Source of the DNA: Saccoglossus kowalevskii
Lineage: Eukaryota > Hemichordata > Enteropneusta > Harrimaniidae
NCBI RefSeq assembly: GCF_000003605.2
Contig: NW_003157227.1
Location: 614,147-678,146, forward strand
Reading direction: 5' to 3'
DNA length: 64,000 nt
The translations under genes were made by a program, and so were the position numbers. The notes beneath the pieces were generated by a model. It was given only the letters and a program-made list of their open reading frames with translations, had not been told where the DNA came from and did not search any database. Below, piece by piece: positions 1 to 9,700 of the stretch; position 1 is the first letter of the stretch; every line of letters starts with the position of its first letter.

Positions 1-656
1 TAAGTGTTTTATTTTTTGTTTTGTTTTTATGTTCACCACACCTTAGTGACCTGTTGCCATTTTTGTTATTTGACCTTGTTTAATCATTATTTCATTTTCA
101 TCTTTGTTTTCGAGGGAGGTGTCTCCAAACAACTCTATTCAAATTTATGATTTCTCCCCCCAATGATGTGAAAATGACAACGTGAGCCGTAAGACTAAAG
201 CATGTAAATATGTAGGTGATGGGCGGTGTGGGTTGCTGCAGCTCGCTAATTGATTAACTACCCTGTCCCTGCTTTCCTGCATGCTATTTTCCACTTAGAA
301 TAGAATATACCAAAAACTGTTATAAACTTACTAACATCATTTATTTTATAATTTTATTTGGAGACACTTCTTCATATTGTAGTGAAATTAGTCTAGATTA
401 GTTAGCGCGTGTGTGATCACTGTAGACATAGAATCAATTACAGCTTTCCGCGTTACAAAATAACCAGGCACTGTAGCCAGGCATAGTACAACCGCAGACT
501 AACCACGACAAGTAAATTAAGAAAAAAAAATCACTTATTTAGATGCATCTTGGGGCACCTCCTTCAATTCAAGCAAATCAAAAAGAAAAAAAAAGAGAAA
601 ATAACTAACACACCACGACACGTTAACTGTATAACGGCGGACTCTCTCCTTCTTAG
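1..656. other. Intronic or upstream sequence of the FRMD4-like gene
   Basis: No FERM-domain coding exon could be recognised here in any frame. The stretch is AT-rich with no long open frame. It ends in a pyrimidine-rich tract and TTAG just before the candidate exon at 657. An 11-base inverted pair (GTGTCTCCAAA near 119, TTTGGAGACAC near 357) is present. The remaining FERM exons of the gene must lie left of the window. Confidence 0.5.
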
Positions 657-761
657 AGTCGTGCATGCTTTGAGCAGCTTCAACCTGTACGATGAGGCCA
701 TAGAGGAACCCTTGGACTGTTTTGATGATCTGTCCGATGCAATTTCTGATCCTACGACTCA
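657..761 (+). CDS. FRMD4-like candidate exon a (phase-compatible, unusual sequence)
   Basis: A pyrimidine-rich TTCTTAG precedes it and GTAAGT follows. Only one frame is open, ending SDAISDPTTQ. It leaves two bases (CA), which with the first base of the 1749 exon make a Gln codon and keep the FERM frame. The DP-x(n)-SRRTFG spacing resembles vertebrate FRMD4A. The acidic helical text before it does not look like the beta-strand expected there. It may be a lineage-specific insert, an alternative exon or a chance open frame. Confidence 0.4.
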
Positions 762-3700
762 GTAAGTTATGTAAACCTGTCATAAAAATGCCATTCTGTC
801 TATCCGCTCCATTTCTCTCCATTTCCCCCTTTCTTTTTTTTTCAACTTTTGTATTTCTCTGCTTCGCTTGCATAAATACTCAGCAGGTAAATTCATCTTG
901 CATTGCATGGCTCTGTTAATGAAGTCATTCACTGCATGCATGTGTGTATAAAGGTAATTATGTAGTTGAAACATGAAAACACATCATTTTAAATGATTTC
1001 CACCCTTCTGAATGAAGGAGGACACCAGTTTATGAGCCCCGCCCCTTAACCAAAACTTCCCCTGTGAAAAAATTACATTTGGAAATATTTTTTTTAGTGC
1101 ACGTAGTTTGGTAGTCTGTCCATGCCAGGGTTTTTCATATGGCATGGTGTATCATGCTTGTCGTCATTGCTTGGTTTGCGACGCTTTTGGCTTCATTGTC
1201 GCACCACACTGGGTTGAAAATGTATAGTGACAAAATGATATCTTTAACACAAACCTCACTCGTAATAAATAAAGCCTATGGTACTAACTTTGGACAGCAT
1301 GTGTGTTTTTCTCTCCATGGAATAGTGTGCTGTTTACGTACTAATGCAGTAAAAAGATATCAGATTGGCACAGTAAATTATCTTCCCAGCTATATATTGT
1401 ATAAAGTCAAGCTACAGAATCAGCAGCATTCATGCAATTGATATGTGTTATAACTGTACTTGAGTGATGAGGGAATTGTCAGTTAAATTTGATTGTCAAA
1501 CCATGTGGTAATGCACAGCAAAACATCTATGATACTAATACTGATTATTTTCTTTAATCAGGGCGATTGTTGCATATTTATGTTCTCATTTGTGGCAATG
1601 CAGTGCCAACCAGCAATGTACCCCCCCCCCCCTTTCTCCGGATGGCTACTTTTGCTGAGTGGCTTATTTTTCCTCTATAGAAATGACATGGCTTGCATAG
1701 TATGTCAGGTTGACTGTATGTTTAATTGCTACTGTATTTATCAACCAGGGTATCTCTAAGTCGACGTACATTTGGTCCCAGTAATGTCACTGTCCATGCT
1801 TGGTATGGAAACCCTGTACTTGTCAAGTCCATGTGGGCTATGGCTATAAGTCAACACCAGTTTTACTTGGATAGAAAACAAAGCAAGGTATGTAATCATT
1901 TACTTGTCGTACGCAATGGGCGAGTCCGAAATGTCAACAAAATATTGATTGTATGTGATATTTATAATCCAGATGAAAAAGATGTGCTTTGGTTTGTAGT
2001 AGTTGGTGTTTGTAGTAGTTGGCAGATGTTTGAGTCTAAATAATACATGCAGGATTTCAATGGGAATAAAAGATCTATACATTGCATAGACGACATGTCA
2101 GCTGTTGGCTACTAAGTGTTATCATTACTATGTTGTATATTTACATGTATCATGATTACTGTGTACACCACCACATATATCACTAATAATGCATTTGTAC
2201 AGAGTCAGATTTTAAACGCCCAGTCATGTATGAGCCACCCACAACCATTTCAATTTAGATTATGTAAGATGCCAAATTTGTGTAGAATAAAAAGGGGGGT
2301 TCCTACTGAGGTAAAGTATGGCACTTAAACTTTATCCAACCGCATACAAATCCAAATAATAACAAATAAACTATCAAAAAACTACATTCATCAACTAAAA
2401 TGAACAAGAATAATAAGGGTTACACAAAGGAATATTAGTATTTGCATGTACTGGAATTCTATTGCTAGTGTAAGCTATATTGTAGGAAATATATCATTAG
2501 TTTTCTTCAGATACTGTAAAGGGGGTAATTATTCACTGGGTTTTAATTTAGCTTATTTCGCTGACTGGAAAAATGCGCTAAATTAAAACCCAGTGAATAT
2601 GTAAAATTTAGCATAGAACACATTATCTAAGTGACGAAACCGTGAATTTAAAACCTACTGAATATGCCTGAAATGGTAAATCAGTGAAATTTAAACCCAG
2701 TGAAAATTAGTCATTTTACAGTACTTGAAACATGTACCCTCAAGTATTTTCCACATTCCTGATGTATTTATTTTATCATCTCCTCTGTATTTGAATCATA
2801 TTTACCATCCTGTGAGTCATTCTACCTGTATTCATTTTATGATTTTATCTCTACCTTGCAGGCTTCATTACCTTCGTTTCGCAGTCTTGGTGAAATTGCA
2901 GATGAGTTAACAGAAAGTCGTCTATCATTGACTTCCAAATCATCACAGGCATCTGATTTAACCCATGATAGTAGTTCTATTAGTTTATCAGCTATCTCCA
3001 ATGGTGGTGAGTATATCAAGGTCATCTCATCACTTATACATGTGTGTATACTATGAATACACTTTTCTATTTACTTTTAGCTTTCACTCATATGAATGAC
3101 CTGCAGGGGTCAAAGTTAAGGCATGTTATCCCATTTCTATTGGCTAGTAAAGGCTTCAAGTTTCTTCTCACTTACCAAATTTTTATAACTTTTGCATGTA
3201 ATTTAAACATTTTGAACTAAGAATAGAAGAATGTCTCAATTTTTGTATAACAGTGCACCTTGATATAGAAAAGTGCTTTGATGGACTGGCAAGTTTTATT
3301 TTAGTTTCATTCTCCATGTAAACTAAACATCATTTCAACATGGCCAATTATCACATTGCATTGTTTTCAGTGGTGAGTTTTATGTCCCGACTTAAATTCT
3401 GTTGTTGTCATTAGTTAGCCTGTTAACCAAACTAAACAACTGTGATTGTTTCAGTGATGTGAAAGATTAATGTATTGTTAGCATATTTGATTGGTAGTTT
3501 TTATGTTATATATTGATCGACAACTGACACAGGGCAGTGATTTTGCTTCTAAAATGAGTCCCTAAACGTGCTGGGTTATATAGTCCATAGTCCAGCATAA
3601 AAAACTGCCTCTGTACATCTAAACATCTAAATACAGTATTATGCACTGGCTTACCATTATTTTTTAACTCATTGATGTTTGTTTGCAGTATCTAGTGAAA

Positions 3701-6700
3701 TATTAGCCACTCAACAAGCAGCACAGCGAGAAATGATTCTAGCACTGAAATCGCGCAAAGAAGCTTTGGAAGAAAGACTTAAACTAAAAGTAGATTGTTT
3801 AAAAGAGCTTTGCATCAAAGAGGCTGAGATTATTGGCGAGCTTCCTCAGGAGTATCCGTTAGTTCCTGGTGAACCTTTGCCACAAGTGAGACGCAGAGTT
3901 GGCACAGGATTTCAGCTCTCAGATAAGCTGGTCAATAAACAATTTGATTCACATGTGAGTATTCTTGGTTTGTTGGCTTTTAGGATGCAGGGGTCAACAT
4001 ATACGAGTGGCAGAATTTTATATGTCAGAAAAATTAACTTTTAGGTGTTGGGATTAAATAGTCAATCTTGTACGTAGCTTCACACTGACTAAGGATCTCC
4101 CATGAGTAAAAATAATTAGGTTTGCATATTTAATAACCCATCATAATCATAGAATGCACTCAATCTCAAAGAAAACCTGTTAAGGCACTTCCTGCTAATT
4201 CATACTGTGCATGTTAATGCACATATATGCAATGGATTATGGGAGAGAACCTTACTTTGTATTTAATAGATCCTTTGTATTTGTTTTATTCTCGACTGCA
4301 GACTGATGTCACAACTTTTTAGGGCCTTCGAGGAAAGAGCAATAAAACCTGTTGGTGAAACATGACTATTATTGTTGTCATTCAATTAAAGCGTGGTGGT
4401 CGTCGCGCAGCACGTGTTCGAATTTCATGTAAATAAACAATGTATTTTACACGTGTTGTATACGTCACTTTGAGTCCCATATTGAACAGAACGTGGTACG
4501 ACAACTGCCGCCCTTTAAATTATAGACAAAAATTTACACTGTTCAGGAATGTTGTGGTCTAAGATGAGAGAATAGTATCACTAACCTTGTGTTGTTCATT
4601 TCAAGAATGTGGTACCTGTATTGTATTCAAACACTTGTCTCTTTTCAAACCCCTAGGATGATGAGCTGCACATGCTTGAGGTGGAGTGTGAACTACAATC
4701 TAAAATTACAAGCGCAGCTCTCAGTCTGGCAAATGATCCAAGAATCAACAAGAAAGCACGGAAAAGTAGAAAGGAAACTTACAAGAAAGCCGCTGAAAAA
4801 GTAAGTGTCTATCATTCTATCTTACTATCTCCTGTTATGGAGTTAGAAACCACTATGCAGCACTGTATTTAGCATAAATCAACATGCTCTGAAACTCAAT
4901 GAAATCATCCATGTAGAACTCTTTGTAAAGTGATGTGTGTATCCACTAACCCAGCTCGATAGTAATTAAATTAGCAAGTGTAGTATGCTCCCCACGTGTT
5001 AATGCTATCATTAATTGGTCATATATAACACCAAGGTTTCATATGAGTAAAAGTTTACCAGCTGCTAAAAATAAAAACAGTATCTAGGACTTTGGTCTGT
5101 CCATATGAGGACATCCTTTCATATTGTCATTTCAAAGTACACAAAAAGTAAATGAGATCTTGCTGGTATTTGGCTTGGGAGGATTACCATATTATAAAGT
5201 TATTGCGAGGATAGCGAAAAGTATGCAAGAAGACAGTGGGAGTATCGACTGACGCAGTGGTAGATGTGTCTGCGTACTGTTTGAGTGTGTACTTTATGGT
5301 ATCATTGTTATACATCTTCTGGAGCCACTTTGTGTAGGTTGCTCAGTGCATAGTATAATGCTGAACTTTATTGGAATTTCCTTGCTTTAATTTTGAAAAA
5401 CTTTGCAGTCTTTGAATAACATGTGTAATACCCGCAAAATAACGACATGCTGTAACTTATTGCTGTATGGTGACAGATGTATAATAATGAATTTTATTTG
5501 ACTTGATTTGTTTCTCTTTCAGTTAACTGAATTGGAGAAGAAACTACATAATGTGAAATTACAATTAGGTTACTCCTCGTCCTTTGTTCCAGTGAGATTA
5601 ATGAACTTTCAGGATGATGAGTCTTCATTATCTGATAGTGGTAAGTTATTATCATTGTATGGAGTTGTCAGTTGTCACATTTCATCTCAACCAATGTAGG
5701 AGCAGTATCTTCAATGCATTTGAAAGCAAAACAATACTAACATGTATGTTCTAAGTGTGAATAACTTTATAAGCACAAAAAAAATCTAGAATCCAAACCT
5801 GGCATCACAATTCACAGAGAATTTGAAATGACACTACATCAACTTTCTCATTAATGTCAACAAGTTATTCCTCTGTCTTCAGTTTTGTGATTCTCCCTCC
5901 CTTGTAAAGTCCTAAAATATACAAAATCAGTATTATGTATGGCCATGAAATTATAACATTTTACTGTGTACAGTCACATCCCTAATTCCTTGAATATTTC
6001 AGACCATTCTGCTTTTTCATATGTTAAATATTCCTGCTTTCTTTTTGTTCATAGTTTCAGAAAACTCGCAGCCCATATTTATTGGGCCACCACAGACACC
6101 GCCAATATCACGCAAAAGCTCTGATGGTAGCATACGAATTATACGATCTCCACACGTGGAAGTAATTGAACTGCAAAGGACTCCTAGTTCGAGAAGTACA
6201 TCAACGAACAGGTCGCGGTCACCAGCATCTGAAAGGAATGTGCGTAAACCAATTTCTTCGCAGTATTTGTACTTTGATAAATCTGTGCGACGGAGTATGA
6301 GCGACAGGCACAAACCGCCAAGTAGAATGCCTGGTCATCGCTCTAGAGAAAGAACTCCTGCCAAGTGGAGATCAAAAACTCCTGAGCCTCCCAAGATGAG
6401 GCCTACAATTGTGGATAGTATGGAGAATCTTGATCAACAACCACCAAGGCCAACAACACCCGTGATTTTATATCCAGAAAGGGAGCATGCCGATCACCGA
6501 AATTACCAGGAACTACCAGAACCGCCACAAAGGCAGCAGCATACTGCGGTCTTTACCTTTCAGGAATCAACTCCTAAAAGACCGTCTCATTTTGAGACCT
6601 CTAGTCAGCGATCAGACTCTCCATGTTCTAATCGACAACGTCACGCTTCGTCAACAAGTAACTTGTCATCATCAGGGAAAAATGGACGTGATTTTTTACC

Positions 6701-9700
6701 ATTTGACAATCCTGAATACCATCAGCAGCCAACGTCGTTGAGTCAGCCGGCATCTCCTAGAAAACATGTATCACTCGGAACTCTGCAAAATAAATGTAAC
6801 AGTCTCCCAATGGGCGAGGCAGAAGATGACAATTTAGGGTACACGCCTTATGTTAGCAGGACTAAGTACAGGTCACAGCATTACCCTACATATAGTACTA
6901 ACTCTCGGTTTTCTGATTTCAGTCCTAAACAATTTGATTTTGATGATGTCAATGTGTACATCAATCAACCGTACAGACATCCGGATGACGATAATTCATC
7001 CAGTACGTCATCGTCTAAACAGGGTAGTCTAGATGATAGGACTCACTGTGTGGAAATGTATCGTCATGACAACGACGAACCGGCAAAAGCATTGAGTAGG
7101 GTAGCCAAAAGTATGGAGTTGTTACGTGATGCCACTTTGTCAATTCCCAATAGTCGTGTCTCCGTGGATTCTGTCAGGACTCAAGAATCAGATGAGACGA
7201 CACCCATGCAAAATCTTGTAAGAGGGACCAAAAGCATGGAAAACAATTTACAGAGGAGTAGCAGCAGTAGTGATAGTAGTAGTTGTGGCGGCGGCGGTGG
7301 TGGGTATATCACCTCAGTGTCGCATAATCCTCGGGCTCCCTTACAACAGCAATATGTAGCATCGTCATCATCGCAAACTAGTTATGAACCAACACCAGTA
7401 CGGCCATACTATGGCACGTCTAAGAGTCCTGGGTATAGCCGGAGAGCAATGAACACTTCTTATAGGTCAGTGCCAAGCTCACCGGCACATCACCGCAATA
7501 CCAGAACAAATGTAGGGATAACACCTGCAGCGTCGCTAAAACCTGCAGAATTCCATACTGCTACCTCTACTTCCGTTAGACCCGCACCATCATACACTGT
7601 CAAGGTTGCTAGTAAAACACATTATCAGCCCGTGCAACCGATGACATGCGAGGCTGTCCCTAAACCAGGCAATCCTAACAGGTATGTCATTAATGATAAT
7701 TTATCTAAAGGATAAAGTGTTTGGTTAAAATTGTAATGATAAAAAATGAAAACTTAGAATTAATAACTTAAAATTGCTATATTTTTGATATTTATTAATA
7801 ATAATGATAATGGAAGACTTCTCAAGTAAGGAATGACTTGTATGACGTAAAAATATTTTACAAAGACAGTTTTAATTTTTTTTTTTTTTTTTTTACGTTA
7901 ATTTTTTATGATACTTTGTTTTGTATATCAACAAGAATAGTTTTATCATTTTGCCTTTCCTGATTATTATTTTAAATTCACTCCTTTAATTTACTGATTG
8001 TGTTTTGAGGCATGCAATTTGGTGTGCACCATTCTGCATGTATTGTTTTAATTTATTTCATTTACAAGTCAATGTTTTATTTATGCATGTAATCACTAAT
8101 ATGAAGATTTAATTCCCCTTGAGCTTCTCAAGCCTTGGGTTCTTGTGTATTATTTTGTGATTTTGTTATTTCTCTATGTATATATGGGTGTCTGTCTTCG
8201 GTGGTGTTTTTTTTATGTTTCTTCACCATTCCCCCACCCTTCATCCTTACATTCTGTCCTTGCAACAAGATTATCCTTGCTTTCGCAGCTTGTTTTCTTT
8301 ACATTTTTCAAGCTGGGGTGTATCCTCGTGTGTAGCCGTTGATCAGACTTGCCTTTATTAAGTGAAATAAGAAATGAAAAAATGGATAAAAAAATGTAAA
8401 TTGATCAGTTGAGAGCGTACCTCTAATGCCCTTCAAAAGTACATGAGTTTGTGAATCTGGCCAAAGCTTTTGTAATAGTATCTTATTATTTATAATTACT
8501 GAATTTAGTGTCATGAATACATATTTCCAAGATTGATCAACAGCTACGCAGTATCCTGTATGTGATTTCTATTCTGTGGTATATTTCCTGTATTAAATAC
8601 CTCTGTCACATTTCACAAAAAAGTTCACCTTATAGCCATACTTGCACAAAGTGATGTGCTATGAGAAATCTGCGACTTTCCTTAACAATTCTTCTGGATT
8701 ACTGTAGTAATACAGTAATTTGCTGTTAAAGACCCATTTGATTTTCCAGATTAAATCTTGAAAATAGTTTTGGGGTTTCAGTTTCAGTGTGAAAGCAAAA
8801 ACAAATCCAAAGTGCACACAACTCTGAGAATAGGAATTACTTTCTGCCCATGATGCCTTGCAAATGCTTTTGAAGCCCCATGTCAGGCGACAGGGTTGTT
8901 AATCCTTCTATACTGTTGGTGTACATGTATTCTGGGTTTGTTTATTTGACATTTTGATTTATATTCATCATTCATACACTGCTGTAATATCCAATTTGAT
9001 GTTATGTAGTTTCGGAAAACCTGATAAAAATTGATTGACCGAAACTGATGGGAGCCGTTTACAACAACATGACTTGAAAGCCTACGAGGGCATTTAACAC
9101 AGGGACTTTTAATGCAGGAAATTTAACTGCAAATATTTTTTTTATTGCTCACATACAATATATGTAATCCCATCTCTATCATAATTTCACCAATCTTATT
9201 ATATTTAATGTCCTTTCCTTTAATGTTTTCCTTAAATACCAATCACCTTTTCCGTAAATCCATTCATCTCAGTATTTTAAATGTCTGGCACATTCGTTTC
9301 GTTAGTTTCACACCCTACTTTAATCATACATCAGTTGACCCCTTTCCTGCTATAATGAAATTTGAACCATTTCACATCCTTGTATGAGACTTCTAAGATA
9401 TAAACTACCTAAACTAATGTTCCATTTAGGGTTTCCCATTTTATGGTAAGAGTTGCACACATCCATGCAGTACCGAGAATTTGATAAACCTTTATGGTAA
9501 GATAGCGCCCTCAGTGGTCATTGTAATGTTGCCCTTATTGGCGATTGTACTGGCGCCCCCAGTGGTCATTATAGTGGCGCCCTCAATATTTATTGTGTTT
9601 TCACATCTTTACAAACATTCCGTAAAGACCTAAATCACATGGGAAAAGTGTAGTAGTCAGTACAGATAAATACTGGTAGGATAGCCATGTCTTGATTTGA

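Noticed and set aside
9553-9570. CTCF-like match in GCGCCCCCAGTGGTC
   Set aside because: It is one base short of the core CTCF motif and lies in a tandem repeat; not enough to call a site.
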